From Streptococcus suis (GTDB lineage: Bacteria; Bacillota; Bacilli; Lactobacillales; Streptococcaceae): a stretch of DNA of 64,000 nucleotides. The notes beneath the pieces were generated by a model. The model was not told where the DNA came from and did not search any database. It was given only the letters and a program-made list of their open reading frames with translations. The DNA is taken from the NCBI RefSeq assembly GCF_016775005.1, contig NZ_JAEUXI010000002.1, positions 265,410-329,409 of the forward strand. Reading direction: 5' to 3'. Made by a program: the position numbers and the translations under genes. Each line of letters begins with the position of its first letter. Position 1 is the stretch's first letter. Below are positions 43,917 through 53,755 of the stretch, piece after piece.

Positions 43917-44346
43917 TCCGTTCTCTCTTCATTAGCACCGCGTCCTCGACAGGATGGCGGTAGTAGTCTTTTCGTTTTCCTATTTTGGTAAAATGCTGGC
44001 GTGCATAGAGGGCCTGAGCTGCGCTATTGGACTCCCTCACTTCGAGGAAGATGTCTCCATCCCAGTCCATCACAGCAGCCATCAGCTGACTGGCGATTCC
44101 CAACCTCTGAAAATCAGTCTTAACAGCAATCTGCAAGATTTCCATTTCATCCAGCACCGTCTGCACAGCCAAAAAACCGACTAGCTCCTGACCCTCATAG
44201 GCCAGATAATAATCCTCATCCTGACTAGCCATACTGGAGGCAATCTGCTCCAAGGTCCATGGAGACTGCTCATAAACCGACTGCATAACTGACAAAACAG
44301 CCTCCGCCAGATTTTCCTGACCATCGTAGTGTTTAATCTCTATCAT
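43906..44346 (-). CDS. rimI: Ribosomal-protein-alanine N-acetyltransferase RimI
   Basis: This 146-residue GNAT enzyme contains [20 protein letters not shown] (acetyl-CoA loop RLGIAS) and [20 protein letters not shown], the RimI-type signature with LEVRxSN. It acetylates ribosomal protein S18 in E. coli; the true target here is untested. It overlaps tsaB by ATGA and tsaD by 11 bases. Confidence 0.92.
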   Translation of the reverse strand: MIEIKHYDGQENLAEAVLSVMQSVYEQSPWTLEQIASSMASQDEDYYLAYEGQELVGFLAVQTVLDEMEILQIAVKTDFQRLGIASQLMAAVMDWDGDIFLEVRESNSAAQALYARQHFTKIGKRKDYYRHPVEDAVLMKRERNER

Positions 44347-45026
44347 ACACGCTTGATATAACTTTCTGAGCCAGCTTTGTTGTCCTTGAGCCAGTTTTCC
44401 TCTGCCTCTACTCGTTTGAGATAGTTGGGCTCAAAGCTGGTGATATCTACTGCTGGCAAGTCTTGACCAATCACCGCCAGCTGATAGGCAGACGGCAGAC
44501 TAGTTTGGTAATGGGCAGTTGGCAGAACTTGCTCGATTTGTTCCTTAAAGTTCTCAACTTCTCCGACAAAGGTGATATTTTCCTTGCCAGACAGGCTAGA
44601 AAGCAAGTCTTCAAAAGACCAGTAGCGGTCTGCCTCGACTGCTCTGCCATTTTCATAAACACCTGCATAGACATGGTTACGGCGGGCATCGATGAGGGGC
44701 ACCACCAGACCCGTCAGGCTGGACGGAACCAGGGACTGAAGACTGGATAGCCCCACCAAGTCGATCTTGAGGGTGTAGGCCAAGGTCTTGGCAGTCGCCA
44801 CCGCCACACGAAGCCCCGTGTAGGAGCCAGGCCCTTGAGCGACCACAATCCGCTCCAGGTCTTTGGGCTTCCAGCCCACCTGTGCCACCAAAAAATCGAC
44901 CACAGGCATGAGGCTGATACTATGATTTTTCTTGACGGCCAGCAGGGTTTCCGCCTGCAAACGACCGTCCTCCACCAAGGCCACCGATAGGGCCTGGTTG
45001 GAGCTGTCTAAAGCTAGTATTTTCAT
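44343..45026 (-). CDS. tsaB: tRNA threonylcarbamoyladenosine biosynthesis protein TsaB
   Basis: This 227-residue non-catalytic partner of TsaD starts MKILALDSSNQALSVAL. RIVVAQGPGSYTGLRVAVAT is the conserved TsaB motif, and VPLIDARRNHVYAGVY follows. It leads the three-gene operon. Confidence 0.94.
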   Translation of the reverse strand: MKILALDSSNQALSVALVEDGRLQAETLLAVKKNHSISLMPVVDFLVAQVGWKPKDLERIVVAQGPGSYTGLRVAVATAKTLAYTLKIDLVGLSSLQSLVPSSLTGLVVPLIDARRNHVYAGVYENGRAVEADRYWSFEDLLSSLSGKENITFVGEVENFKEQIEQVLPTAHYQTSLPSAYQLAVIGQDLPAVDITSFEPNYLKRVEAEENWLKDNKAGSESYIKRV

Positions 45027-45057
45027 AAACTTTTCTCTCTTTTCAATGCTACTCTCT

Positions 45058-45086
45058 ATTGTAAGCTATCTTGGATATTTTTTCAA
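45058..45086 (-). promoter_or_regulatory. tsaB operon promoter
   Basis: TTGAAA, 17-base spacer, TACAAT on the minus strand, about 30 bases before the start. Confidence 0.65.
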
Positions 45087-45319
45087 ATAATGAAAAGACT
45101 GGGTTGTGCTTTCGAGTAGGTTATTGGAGCGGATTGATTTGTCATACTAGTCAGTCACATCACTATCTGGCAGTTGACAGGCATTTTCTCGGTACAATTG
45201 AACTTAGTCTTAGTAATCCCAACACACGCGGAATCTTAACTCACTTCTTTGATTCATCCCCCTCGGAAATGCAGAATTTCTGAAAACCATAACACTTTTC
45301 CATTTTCTTACCATCCTCT

Positions 45320-45348
45320 TTTACCATTAGCCTATTTTATGATATAAT
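45320..45348 (+). promoter_or_regulatory. rpoY-rnjA promoter
   Basis: TTTACC, 17-base spacer and an extended -10 TG-A-TATAAT, giving a leader of about 120 bases. The ~230 bases before it back to the tsaB promoter hold only an unconvincing 70-codon frame. Confidence 0.65.
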
Positions 45349-45410
45349 GAAGAGTACATTTAGACTGAATAAATTGACAACTCGAGAAAATTGAATAGAC
45401 ATTACCAGAC

Positions 45411-45435
45411 AGACCCAACTGTTTGGGGCTTTTTT
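45411..45435 (+). promoter_or_regulatory. Terminator-like hairpin in the rpoY leader
   Basis: CCCAA/TTGGG with a short loop, then G-rich bases and CTTTTTT, lies between the promoter and rpoY. It may act as an attenuator; the stem is short. Confidence 0.4.
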
Positions 45436-45473
45436 CATAGTTGCCAGTCAAAAAGAAAGGATATACCCAACCC

Positions 45474-45704
45474 ATGATTTATAAAGTATTTTACCAAGAA
45501 ACTAAAACGAGCCCACGCCGCGAGCAAACTCGCTCTCTTTACTTAGAAGTAGAGGCAGCTAGTGAACTCGAAGGCCGTATCATCGCTCGTGAATTGGTGG
45601 AAACCAACCGTCCTGAATACAACATCGAGTTCATCGAATTGCTTTCAAGCAACCATTTGGAGTACGAAAAAGCCCACGCAGATTTCACATTAACGGAGTT
45701 CTAA
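45474..45704 (+). CDS. rpoY: RNA polymerase epsilon subunit
   Basis: This 76-residue protein starts [19 protein letters not shown]; a longer upstream frame is leader sequence. It matches the small epsilon subunit of Firmicute RNA polymerase (DUF1447), which binds near the secondary channel and resembles phage Gp2 in fold. It lies 3 bases before rnjA, the standard streptococcal arrangement. Confidence 0.93.
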   Translation: MIYKVFYQETKTSPRREQTRSLYLEVEAASELEGRIIARELVETNRPEYNIEFIELLSSNHLEYEKAHADFTLTEF

Positions 45705-45707
45705 TCC

Positions 45708-47387
45708 ATGTCATCAGTAAATCTAAAACCTCATGAAGTTGGCGTTTTCGCCATCGGTGGTTTGGGAGAAATCGGGAAAAATACCTACGGTATCGAGTAT
45801 AAGGATGAAATCCTCATCGTCGATGCCGGTATCAAGTTCCCAGAAGATGACCTCTTGGGCATTGACTACGTTATCCCAGACTACTCCTATATCGTTGAAA
45901 ACCTAGACCGCGTTAAGGGACTGGTCATCACGCACGGACACGAAGACCACATCGGAGGCATTCCCTTCCTGCTCAAGCAGGCAAATGTCCCAATCTATGC
46001 AGGTCCATTAGCCCTTGCCCTTATCCGTGGCAAATTGGAAGAGCACGGACTACTCCGTGATGCAACCTTGCATGAAATCAACCACAAGACTGAGTTGACT
46101 TTCAAGCACCTCAAAGTCAGCTTCTTCCGTACCACCCACTCCATTCCAGAACCACTTGGTATCGTCGTTGATACCCCTCAAGGAAAAATCGTCTGTACCG
46201 GTGACTTCAAGTTCGACTTCACTCCAGTTGGCGAGCCAGCAGACCTGCACCGCATGGCTGCTCTCGGTGAAGAAGGCGTTCTCTGCCTCCTCTCTGACTC
46301 TACCAACGCCGAAGTCCCAACCTTTACTAACTCGGAAAAAGTGGTCGGTCAGTCCATCATGAAGCTGATTGAAGGCATCCACGGACGCATTATCTTCGCA
46401 TCCTTTGCCTCCAACATCTTCCGCCTCCAGCAGGCTGCAGATGCCGCTGTCAAGACCGGTCGTAAGATTGCTGTCTTTGGCCGCTCCATGGAAAAAGCTA
46501 TCGTCAATGGTATCGAGCTCGGCTACATCAAGGTACCTAAGGATACCTTCATCGAGCCAAACGAGATCAAAGAATACCCTGCCAGCGAGATCATGATTCT
46601 CTGTACAGGTAGCCAGGGCGAGCCTATGGCAGCACTCTCTCGCATCGCCCACGGTACCCACCGTCAGGTGCAACTCCAGCCAGGCGACACGGTTATCTTC
46701 TCGTCCAGTCCTATTCCGGGAAATACCACAGGTGTCAACAAGCTCATCAATATCTTGATTGAAGCCGGTGTCGATGTGATTCACGGCAAAATCAACAACA
46801 TCCACACGTCTGGACACGGCGGTCAACAAGAGCAAAAACTCATGCTCCGCCTGATCAAGCCAAAATACTTCATGCCTGTCCATGGTGAATACCGCATGCA
46901 AAAAATCCATGCCAGCCTAGCTGTAGATACTGGTGTTCCAAAAGACAACATCTTCATCATGGAAAACGGCGATGTCCTAGCGCTGACCAAGGATTCTGCA
47001 CGCTTAGCAGGGCACTTCAATGCTCAAGACATCTATGTGGACGGAAACCGTATTGGTGAAATCGGAGCAGCTGTCCTCAAAGACCGTCGCGATCTATCTG
47101 AAGACGGCGTGGTCCTTGCAGTCGCAACTGTTGACTTCAAATCCAAGATGATTCTAGCAGGTCCAGATATTCTCAGCCGCGGTTTCATCTACATGCGTGA
47201 ATCCGGAGACTTGATCCGCGAGAGCCAACGCGTCCTTTTCAACGCTATCCGCATCGCTCTTAAAAACAAGGATGCTAACATCCAAACGGTCAACGGCGCT
47301 ATTGTCAACGCCCTGCGACCATTCCTTTATGAAAAAACAGAACGGGAGCCAATCATCATTCCGATGATTCTGACCCCCGATCACTAA
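45708..47387 (+). CDS. rnjA: Ribonuclease J1
   Basis: This 559-residue metallo-beta-lactamase/beta-CASP RNase acts in mRNA decay and 5' processing. The zinc motif [18 protein letters not shown] and the beta-[21 protein letters not shown] and [15 protein letters not shown] segments are visible. [10 protein letters not shown] is the conserved late motif. It is cotranscribed with rpoY. Confidence 0.97.
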   Translation: MSSVNLKPHEVGVFAIGGLGEIGKNTYGIEYKDEILIVDAGIKFPEDDLLGIDYVIPDYSYIVENLDRVKGLVITHGHEDHIGGIPFLLKQANVPIYAGPLALALIRGKLEEHGLLRDATLHEINHKTELTFKHLKVSFFRTTHSIPEPLGIVVDTPQGKIVCTGDFKFDFTPVGEPADLHRMAALGEEGVLCLLSDSTNAEVPTFTNSEKVVGQSIMKLIEGIHGRIIFASFASNIFRLQQAADAAVKTGRKIAVFGRSMEKAIVNGIELGYIKVPKDTFIEPNEIKEYPASEIMILCTGSQGEPMAALSRIAHGTHRQVQLQPGDTVIFSSSPIPGNTTGVNKLINILIEAGVDVIHGKINNIHTSGHGGQQEQKLMLRLIKPKYFMPVHGEYRMQKIHASLAVDTGVPKDNIFIMENGDVLALTKDSARLAGHFNAQDIYVDGNRIGEIGAAVLKDRRDLSEDGVVLAVATVDFKSKMILAGPDILSRGFIYMRESGDLIRESQRVLFNAIRIALKNKDANIQTVNGAIVNALRPFLYEKTEREPIIIPMILTPDH

Positions 47388-47396
47388 ACAAAAAAA

Positions 47397-47426
47397 TCGA
47401 AGCAGGATTCCTCTTCAATTTTTTTT
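47397..47426 (+). terminator. Terminator of rpoY-rnjA
   Basis: GAAG-CA-GG/CC-TC-TTC hairpin followed by a run of eight T. Confidence 0.7.
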
Positions 47427-47429
47427 GAA

Positions 47430-47628
47430 AAATTGGGAGCGGGAAAGAACTCGAATAATGAAAAGAGAATTCCTCTTCCCGCCCCCGCACAGTTGATTAG
47501 ATCAGGTTCGGAGCGTCAAACGCGAAGGAAATAAGGCTTTCTACGCAACCCTTATTTCCAACTTCAAAAGTTTCCCCGAACCTTATGAACAATCAACCCC
47601 TGCGTCAATATGTTTCAACTAATCAATG
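47430..47628. repeat. Hairpin-rich intergenic segment sharing modules with the 42.5-kb gap
   Basis: The gap holds GGGAAAGAACTCGA, present inverted at 42.9 kb. GGTTCGG and CCGAACC, and TTGATTAG and CTAATCAA, are complementary partners across the segment. No gene is seen. Confidence 0.55.
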
Positions 47629-47667
47629 AGGTTGAGGTTGGACTTTATGCCCAACCTCAACCTTTTC
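47629..47667. terminator. Terminator of the GNAT gene
   Basis: AGGTTGAGGTTGG and its full 13-base complement form a strong hairpin that overlaps the stop codon of the downstream GNAT gene on the minus strand; TTTT follows on the plus strand. Confidence 0.75.
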
Positions 47668-48061
47668 CTATTCTCCTTATGAAGTGATATTTGGTGACAC
47701 CTTTGAGGGGAACATCCTCTAAACTCGCGTATTGTTCATAGCCATTTTTCAAGTAGAAATCCTTAGCTTGGTAGGATTTGGTGGATAGGGTAATGCTGGT
47801 CACTTCCAGTTCTCTGGCCAGCTCCTCCAATTCTGACAACAATTGACTACCCAGCCCCAAACCTTGCGCTTCTTTAGCCACTACCAAAGCTTTGACATGA
47901 ATAGTTTCCAATGTCTTCACCGCCTGCAGGACACCGACCAACTGACCGTCCTGTTCTTTGGTCAATACAAGCTCAGTCGGCGACAGTTTCTCTAAAGACT
48001 CCAGACCAAATTCCTCTACAAATTGCTGGTCAAACACCTGATTTACAAACTCATCAATCAT
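47657..48061 (-). CDS. GNAT family N-acetyltransferase
   Basis: This 134-residue acetyltransferase has ALVVAKEAQGLGLGSQLLSE as the acetyl-CoA-binding motif (QGLGLG) and FYLKNGYEQYASLEDVPLKG near the C-terminus. GGAGGTGG precedes the ATG. It lies between rnjA and glnA, with its own terminator. The substrate is unknown. Confidence 0.87.
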   Translation of the reverse strand: MIDEFVNQVFDQQFVEEFGLESLEKLSPTELVLTKEQDGQLVGVLQAVKTLETIHVKALVVAKEAQGLGLGSQLLSELEELARELEVTSITLSTKSYQAKDFYLKNGYEQYASLEDVPLKGVTKYHFIRRIGKG

Positions 48062-48080
48062 TTTCCACCTCCATCGATAG

Positions 48081-48105
48081 AAAAAGAAACCTGAAGGCTT
48101 CTTTC
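48081..48105 (-). terminator. Terminator of glnRA
   Basis: AAAGAAGCCT/AGGTTTCTTT stem (one mismatch) with a T-run on the minus strand, just after glnA. Confidence 0.75.
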
Positions 48106-48108
48106 CTC

Positions 48109-49455
48109 TTAATATAAATCCAAGTAGTTATCAATTTCCCACTTAGAAACGTAGGTTGCGTAGCTTGCCCACTCGATTTTCTTAGCTTCAATGAAGTTGG
48201 TGTAGATGTGCTCACCTAGGGCTGCACGCACCACTTCGTCCTTGCGGAGAGCCTTGAGGGCATTGTGCAGAGTTGAAGGAAGATCAGTGATGCCTGCTTC
48301 ACGACGCTCTTCATCAGACATGGCATAAATATTTGACTCTACAGGAGCTGGGGCTTCAATCTTATTTTTGATTCCTTCTAAACCAACTTCCAACAGAACG
48401 GCCATAGCCAAGTAAGGGTTAGCAGTTGGGTCTACAGAACGCAATTCCAAGCGCGTGCCCATTCCACGAGATGCAGGTACGCGAACCAGTGGCGAACGGT
48501 TCTTTCCAGCCCAAGCAATATAAACAGGGGCTTCAAAACCTGGAACCAAACGCTTGTAAGAGTTAACTGTTGGGTTTGTAATCGCAGTGTAGTTGTAGGC
48601 ATGATGAATCAAGCCACCAAGGAAATGGTAAGCCGTTTGAGACAGCTGCATACCGCGAGGATCTTCTGGATCAAAGAAGGCATTATTCCCATCCTTATCA
48701 AAGAGTGACATGTTACAGTGCATACCTGAACCAGCAATACCAAACTTAGGCTTGGCCATAAATGTCGCATACATACCGTGCTTACGAGCTATTGTTTTAA
48801 CAACCAATTTAAAAATTTGAATATTATCACAAGCTTTCAATACATCTGCATATTTAAAATCAATTTCATGCTGACCAACCGCAACCTCATGGTGGCTGGC
48901 TTCTACTTCAAATCCCATTTCCGTCAAAACATTTACGATTTCACGGCGTGTATTATCTGCCAAATCTGTCGGTGCAAGGTCGAAATAACCACCCTTATCA
49001 TTTACTTCGAGGGTTGGGTTGCCAAATTCGTCCAATTTGAAGAGGAAGAACTCTGGTTCTGGTCCCAAGTTAAAGGAAGAAAATCCTGCAGCTTCCATAT
49101 GGCGAAGTGCTTTTTTCAAGTTACCTCGCGGATCCCCTGCAAATGGCTCACCTTCTGTTGTGTAAATATCACAAATCAGACCAGCCACACGGCCATTCTC
49201 ATCTCCCCAAGGGAAAATAGTCCATGTATTCAAATCAGGATAAAGGTACATATCTGATTCGTTGATACGTACAAAACCTTCAATAGAAGATCCGTCAAAC
49301 ATAGCCTTGTTTGACAAAACCTTATCTACTTGTTCTTCAGTCGCTGGAATTTCAACGTTTTTCATAATACCGAGAATATCGGTAAACATCAATCGAATAA
49401 AGGTTACGTTTTTTTCTTGAATGTCGCGTTTGATATCCGCTACTGTAATTGCCAT
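48109..49455 (-). CDS. glnA: Glutamine synthetase type I
   Basis: This 448-residue dodecameric enzyme makes glutamine from glutamate, ammonia and [72 protein letters not shown] and [17 protein letters not shown] carry the substrate, metal and ATP sites. Its length is that of the GSI-alpha (Firmicute) type, which is feedback regulated with GlnR rather than adenylylated. It follows glnR by 29 bases, with AAAGGAG before the ATG. Confidence 0.97.
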   Translation of the reverse strand: MAITVADIKRDIQEKNVTFIRLMFTDILGIMKNVEIPATEEQVDKVLSNKAMFDGSSIEGFVRINESDMYLYPDLNTWTIFPWGDENGRVAGLICDIYTTEGEPFAGDPRGNLKKALRHMEAAGFSSFNLGPEPEFFLFKLDEFGNPTLEVNDKGGYFDLAPTDLADNTRREIVNVLTEMGFEVEASHHEVAVGQHEIDFKYADVLKACDNIQIFKLVVKTIARKHGMYATFMAKPKFGIAGSGMHCNMSLFDKDGNNAFFDPEDPRGMQLSQTAYHFLGGLIHHAYNYTAITNPTVNSYKRLVPGFEAPVYIAWAGKNRSPLVRVPASRGMGTRLELRSVDPTANPYLAMAVLLEVGLEGIKNKIEAPAPVESNIYAMSDEERREAGITDLPSTLHNALKALRKDEVVRAALGEHIYTNFIEAKKIEWASYATYVSKWEIDNYLDLY

Positions 49456-49484
49456 TAGAGTCTCCTTTTAAATAGATAACTGAG

Positions 49485-49850
49485 CTAGGATGAACGAAAA
49501 ATGCTACTGGGACTTGAAAAACGTCCTTGGTTGCGAAGCTCATCGTGCAGAATACGGCGTACATCTTCATCTGTCAAGGTCTTCTCTTGCTTTTGGACCT
49601 TGACCTGACGACTAGCATATTCCTTCTTGATGGCCGCGATATTTAATCCCTCTTCCAAGAAATCCTTGATTTCCAACAAGAGGTCCATGTCATTTAAGGA
49701 ATAGAGACGACGATTGCCTTCATTGCGGTCGGGCTGAATCAAGCCTTGCTCTTCATAATAGCGAATCTGTCGAGCTGTCAGGTCCGTCAATTTCATGACA
49801 CTTCCAATCGGAAAAATTGCTAAAGATCTACGAAATTCCTTTTCTCTCAC
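49485..49850 (-). CDS. glnR: GlnR nitrogen regulator (MerR family)
   Basis: The start is the GTG 6 bases after AAAGGAG, giving a 121-residue protein REKEFRRSLAIFPIGSV after fMet; upstream ATG codons fall in the promoter. The MerR-type winged helix (KLTDLTARQIRYYEEQGLI, NEGNRRLYSLNDMDLLLEI) is followed by a short regulatory tail. With feedback-inhibited GlnA it represses glnRA and other nitrogen genes. A perfect GlnR box lies upstream of its own promoter. Confidence 0.95.
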   Translation of the reverse strand: MREKEFRRSLAIFPIGSVMKLTDLTARQIRYYEEQGLIQPDRNEGNRRLYSLNDMDLLLEIKDFLEEGLNIAAIKKEYASRQVKVQKQEKTLTDEDVRRILHDELRNQGRFSSPSSIFRSS

Positions 49851-49872
49851 AAAAAGCTCCTTTCTGCCTTCC

Positions 49873-49901
49873 ATTATAGGGGAATTTAGGGAGACCGTCA
49901 A
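49873..49901 (-). promoter_or_regulatory. glnRA promoter
   Basis: TTGACG, 17-base spacer, consensus TATAAT on the minus strand. Confidence 0.85.
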
Positions 49902-49908
49902 CTGAATA

Positions 49909-49925
49909 TGTCAGAAAATCTGACA
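49909..49925. promoter_or_regulatory. GlnR operator
   Basis: TGTCAGAAAATCTGACA is a perfect match to the GlnR box TGTNAN7TNACA and a near-perfect palindrome. It sits 7 bases upstream of the -35 box and overlaps the end of the upstream gene. Confidence 0.85.
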
Positions 49926-50441
49926 TCACTTTATTTGAAAACGTTTTTTTAATAAATTGAGGTCATAATTGACCAAAATCGCAATAAAAACCCCTACAAA
50001 CGTTTCAAAAACACGAATAAACACATATTCAATAGCATTGCCAGACGGAATGGATAAGGTGATGATCAACAAGGCCGATACTCCACCGATAATGCCTGCC
50101 TTATTGTTCATGGCAACATTGGTCATGATGGTCAACATGACACAGAGCGGTACCACAAACAGCGTGACCAAGAAGTGATTCCTGAAGAAGGCATCGACAA
50201 TGAAGAAAAGCAGAGCGTAAAAACCACCGATAGAATTACCTAAAATCCGTGACGTTCCAAAATGAACACTCTGATCAAAATCCTCTCTCAAACTGAAAAC
50301 CGCTGTTAAGGCAGCAATCTGAATACCTTGCCAACCCAGCAGGCCAAACAAGAGGATCACCAAAAATACAGCAAGACCAGACTTGATTGTCCGCATGCCC
50401 AATTTAAATTCCTTCGGATTAAAACGATATTTCTTAAACAT
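49926..50441 (-). CDS. FUSC/aromatic-acid-exporter-like membrane protein
   Basis: This 171-residue protein has about five membrane helices. It begins MFKKYRFNPKEFKLGMRTIK with GLAVFLVILLFGLLGWQGIQ, as in the N-terminal membrane half of FUSC/ArAE proteins, and lacks the C-terminal soluble half. GTSRILGNSIGGFYAL is the conserved loop. An equivalent gene lies between pgk and glnR in pneumococcus, so the position is conserved. No Shine-Dalgarno sequence precedes the ATG. Confidence 0.82.
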   Translation of the reverse strand: MFKKYRFNPKEFKLGMRTIKSGLAVFLVILLFGLLGWQGIQIAALTAVFSLREDFDQSVHFGTSRILGNSIGGFYALLFFIVDAFFRNHFLVTLFVVPLCVMLTIMTNVAMNNKAGIIGGVSALLIITLSIPSGNAIEYVFIRVFETFVGVFIAILVNYDLNLLKKRFQIK

Positions 50442-50456
50442 GCTTCTATTCTAACA
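50439..50456 (-). promoter_or_regulatory. Extended -10 promoter abutting the FUSC-like start codon
   Basis: On the minus strand TG-T-TAGAAT is followed by six bases (AGAAGC) and the ATG. The predicted transcription start coincides with the start codon. Confidence 0.5.
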
Positions 50457-50659
50457 TGATTTCAGAAAATAGAATAGCAAATACTTGCCCAGCTTTTCAT
50501 TTCTCCAAAGCGCGCTTGAAAATCCTCCTGCTTACGCCAACTTTTCCCAAAAAGTAAATAATTGACTACTCTAAAGAAGTTTCCAGCCAACCAACCGCCA
50601 AAGGTTCGAAACAGGATAAACAAAAAAAGACGCTTTAAGAACGTCTTATTCTAGCCTTT

Positions 50660-51020
50660 GCACTAGAAAAGAGCTGGTTGCCCAACTCTTTTCGTTGTTC
50701 ATCTTTCATAGGCAGTAGCTGAATAGCAGGTCACTTTGCTACGCTTGTGACCAACCTATTCAGCCTTGTGGGGTTCAAATAGTCCAGTGAACTATTTGAA
50801 GTTGTCACCCAATAAAAACAAAGTGACAAGCTACAGAATCATTTTTGACAGAAGCTTCGCTTCTTCTATTTCTAACCTCAACATATCTCCCAGATATGTT
50901 GAACTGACTCAGCGCCTATTTTTCAGTCAATGCTACACCTTGCTAGACTTTCTAACTCGCTTAGCTTCGTAGAAACTCTACGCGATGCACTAGAAAAGAG
51001 CTGGTTGCCCAACTCTTTTC
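50660..51020. repeat. Hairpin-rich segment flanked by 34-bp direct repeats
   Basis: A 34-base sequence beginning GCACTAGAAAAGAGCTGG occurs perfectly at both ends (50660-50693 and 50987-51020). Each copy contains an AAAAGAG/CTCTTTT terminator hairpin; the copy next to pgk is its likely terminator. Between them are TTCAAATAGT/ACTATTTGAA, TTGTCAC/GTGACAA and CAACATATCT/AGATATGTTG stems. No gene is seen in the 590-base gap. Confidence 0.8.
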
Positions 51021-51031
51021 ATCGCAAGTTT

Positions 51032-52231
51032 TTACTTTTCAGTAAGAGCTGCAAGTCCTGGAAGCACTTTGCCCTCAAGAAGTTCCATTGATGCACCACC
51101 ACCAGTTGAGATCCATGAGAACTTGTCTGCACGGCCAAGGTTGATAGCTGCTGCTGCTGAGTCACCACCACCGATGATTGATTTCACGCCTGGTTGTTTC
51201 ACGATAGCGTCCATAACACCGATTGTACCAGCTTGGAAGTCTGGGTTTTCAAATACACCCATAGGACCATTCCAAACAACTGTTTTCGCACCAGTCAAGG
51301 CTTCGTCAAACTTAGCGATTGACTTAGGACCGATGTCAAGACCAAGGAAACCTTCTGAAACTGCTTCGCCTTCAGTGTCGCGAACTTCAGTGTATCCAGC
51401 AAATGCGTTAGCTTCTTTTGAGTCAACTGGCAAGATCAATTTACCGTTTGCTTTTTCAAGAAGTGCTTTTGCCACATCAAGTTTGTCTTCTTCTACAAGT
51501 GAGTTACCGATTTCGATACCTTGAGCTTTGTAGAATGTATACGTCATACCACCACCGATAAGAACTTTATCAGCTTTTTCAAGAAGGTTCTCGATAACAC
51601 CGATCTTATCAGATACTTTTGAACCACCAAGGATTGCTACAAATGGGCGCTCTGGAGTTTCAACAGCTTCTTGGATGTAAGCAATTTCGTTTTCCAAAAG
51701 GAAACCAGCTACTGCTTTTTCTACGTTTGCTGAGATACCAACGTTTGATGCGTGTGCACGGTGTGCAGTACCAAATGCATCGTTAACGAAGATACCATCA
51801 CCAAGTGAAGCCCAGTATTTACCAAGTTCTTCGTCGTTTTTAGATTCTTTCTTACCATCAACATCTTCGAAACGAGTGTTTTCAACAAGGAGAACTTGTC
51901 CATCTTCCAAAGCATTGATAGCTGCTTCCAATTCAGCACCACGAGTAGCACCTGCGATGAAAGCAACGTCTTGACCCAATTTAGCTGCCAAGTCAGCTGC
52001 TACAGGAGCCAATGATTTACCTTCTTTGTCAGCTTCTTCTTTCACACGACCAAGGTGAGAGAAAAGAATTGCACGTCCACCTTGCTCAAGAATATACTTG
52101 ATAGTTGGAAGAGCTGCTGTAATACGGTTATCGTTAGTGATAACGCCATCTTTCAAAGGCACGTTAAAGTCCACACGAACGAGAACTTTTTTGCCTTTCA
52201 ATTCTACATCTTTAACAGTCAATTTTGCCAT
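51032..52231 (-). CDS. pgk: Phosphoglycerate kinase
   Basis: This 399-residue glycolytic enzyme contains [55 protein letters not shown] and the C-terminal [13 protein letters not shown], all diagnostic. Codon bias is strong, as for a highly expressed gene. It follows gap on the same strand but each has its own promoter and terminator. Confidence 0.98.
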   Translation of the reverse strand: MAKLTVKDVELKGKKVLVRVDFNVPLKDGVITNDNRITAALPTIKYILEQGGRAILFSHLGRVKEEADKEGKSLAPVAADLAAKLGQDVAFIAGATRGAELEAAINALEDGQVLLVENTRFEDVDGKKESKNDEELGKYWASLGDGIFVNDAFGTAHRAHASNVGISANVEKAVAGFLLENEIAYIQEAVETPERPFVAILGGSKVSDKIGVIENLLEKADKVLIGGGMTYTFYKAQGIEIGNSLVEEDKLDVAKALLEKANGKLILPVDSKEANAFAGYTEVRDTEGEAVSEGFLGLDIGPKSIAKFDEALTGAKTVVWNGPMGVFENPDFQAGTIGVMDAIVKQPGVKSIIGGGDSAAAAINLGRADKFSWISTGGGASMELLEGKVLPGLAALTEK

Positions 52232-52266
52232 TAGATAAGAACTCCTTAAATTATATTTACTTTACC

Positions 52267-52275
52267 ATTGTATCA
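52267..52275 (-). promoter_or_regulatory. Extended -10 of pgk
   Basis: TG-A-TACAAT on the minus strand about 35 bases before the start; AAGGAG precedes the ATG. The -35 region is poor. Confidence 0.55.
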
Positions 52276-52431
52276 TATTTTCTGTATTTTTTCTTGCATA
52301 AAGATATTTTTTTCACAAATGTTATGAAATCTAAAACTATCACCTCGTAATCAGATTTTTCAAAGTCTAAAATTGCCAAACCAGAAACAACTTATGCCAT
52401 TCTTGCTTTTTCAGCTATATTTCCAATCAAA

Positions 52432-52456
52432 ACAAAAAAGAGGCCGAAGCCTCTTC
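52432..52456 (-). terminator. Terminator of gap
   Basis: AAGAGGC/GCCTCTT with a CGAA loop and a T-run on the minus strand. Confidence 0.9.
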
Positions 52457-52471
52457 GATTTTCACTAAGGA

Positions 52472-53482
52472 TTATTTAGCGATTTTTGCGAAGTACTCAA
52501 GAGTACGAACAAGTTGTGCAGTGTAAGACATTTCGTTGTCGTACCATGAAACAACTTTCACCAATTGCTCGCCATCAACGTCGATAACTTTAGTTTGAGT
52601 AGCATCGAACAATGAACCGAATGAGATACCTACGATATCTGAAGAAACGATTTGATCTTCAGTGTAACCAAATGATTCAGTAGCAGCAGCTTTCATAGCA
52701 GCGTTTACTTCTTCAGCAGTTACTTTCTTGTCAAGAGTTGCAACCAATTCAGTTACAGAACCTGTTGGAACTGGAACACGTTGTGCAGCACCGTCAAGTT
52801 TACCGTTCAATTCTGGGATTACCAAGCCGATAGCTTTAGCTGCACCAGTTGAGTTTGGAACGATGTTTGCAGCAGCAGCACGTGCACGACGAAGGTCACC
52901 ACCACGGTGTGGTCCGTCAAGAACCATTTGGTCACCAGTGTAACCGTGGATTGTAGTCATCAAACCTTTTTGAACGCCAAATGCATCGTGAAGAGCTTTA
53001 GCCATTGGTGCCAAACAGTTTGTAGTACATGAAGCACCTGAGATAACTGTTTCAGTACCATCAAGGATGTCGTGGTTAGTGTTGAAAACAACAGTCTTAA
53101 CATCGTTACCACCAGGAGCAGTGATAACAACTTTTTTAGCACCGTTAGCGTGGATGTGTTGCTCAGCAGCTGATTTAGAAGCAAAGAAACCTGTAGCTTC
53201 CAAAACGATATCTACGCCATCAGTAGCCCAGTCGATGTTTCCTGGCTCGCGCTCAGCAGAAACTTTAACGAATTTACCGTTAACTTCAAAACCACCGTCT
53301 TTAACTTCAACAGTACCGTCGAAACGACCTTGAGTTGTGTCATATTTCAACAAGTGTGCAAGCATTACTGGATCTGTAAGGTCGTTGATACGAGTAACTT
53401 CAACACCTTCTACGTTTTGGATACGACGGAAAGCAAGACGACCGATACGTCCGAAACCGTTAATACCAACTTTAACTACCAT
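52472..53482 (-). CDS. gap: Glyceraldehyde-3-phosphate dehydrogenase (type I)
   Basis: This 336-residue NAD-dependent glycolytic enzyme starts [20 protein letters not shown]. The active-site Cys lies in [15 protein letters not shown], and [15 protein letters not shown] closes the NAD pocket. In S. suis and other streptococci this enzyme is also found on the surface as an adhesin/plasminogen binder. Strong codon bias. AGGAGG precedes the start. Confidence 0.98.
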   Translation of the reverse strand: MVVKVGINGFGRIGRLAFRRIQNVEGVEVTRINDLTDPVMLAHLLKYDTTQGRFDGTVEVKDGGFEVNGKFVKVSAEREPGNIDWATDGVDIVLEATGFFASKSAAEQHIHANGAKKVVITAPGGNDVKTVVFNTNHDILDGTETVISGASCTTNCLAPMAKALHDAFGVQKGLMTTIHGYTGDQMVLDGPHRGGDLRRARAAAANIVPNSTGAAKAIGLVIPELNGKLDGAAQRVPVPTGSVTELVATLDKKVTAEEVNAAMKAAATESFGYTEDQIVSSDIVGISFGSLFDATQTKVIDVDGEQLVKVVSWYDNEMSYTAQLVRTLEYFAKIAK

Positions 53483-53521
53483 GAATGATTTCCTCCTTAT
53501 GAAAATCGAGTTCTATATTTT

Positions 53522-53577
53522 AAAAGGCAAGCCTTTTAATCCTTTTGTGAAAATTTTAACTTGTAAGCCTACAAGTT
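53522..53577 (-). promoter_or_regulatory. Two hairpins in the gap mRNA leader
   Basis: AACTTGTA/TACAAGTT and AAAAGGC/GCCTTTT, in transcript order, lie in the ~105-base leader. They probably stabilise the 5' end of this abundant mRNA (inference). Confidence 0.5.
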
Positions 53578-53593
53578 CCTTTTCAACATTCTC

Positions 53594-53622
53594 ATTATAT
53601 AACTATTTATGAAAAATAGCAA
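53594..53622 (-). promoter_or_regulatory. gap promoter
   Basis: TTGCTA, 17-base spacer, consensus TATAAT on the minus strand. Confidence 0.75.
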
Positions 53623-53684
53623 GTTTTTACAACCCCTGCCCCATCTATTTCAACAAATTTTAAGGGACTGCATTGTCAAATGAA

Positions 53685-53710
53685 TCAAAAAAAGCACCCG
53701 TAGGTGCTTT
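53685..53710 (-). terminator. Terminator of the thiol-disulfide oxidoreductase gene
   Basis: AAAGCACC/GGTGCTTT with a 4-base loop and a run of T on the minus strand. Confidence 0.9.
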
Positions 53711-53755
53711 CTATTGGGCTTGGTATTTCCCTTCATACCAATCGCATTCTTCAGT

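Noticed and set aside
45165..45220. TTGACA...TACAAT pair in the rpoY upstream gap
   Set aside because: Spacing is only 13 bases, too short for a promoter.
45071..45283. A 70-codon open frame upstream of rpoY on the plus strand
   Set aside because: No ribosome binding site, no recognisable family, and it overlaps the tsaB promoter region.
46050..46910. 286-codon minus-strand frame inside rnjA
   Set aside because: Antisense shadow of the RNase J1 gene; no ribosome binding site and no family resemblance.
50660..51020. Direct repeats considered as an insertion sequence or prophage attachment site
   Set aside because: The 327-base period leaves no room for a transposase or integrase and none is present.
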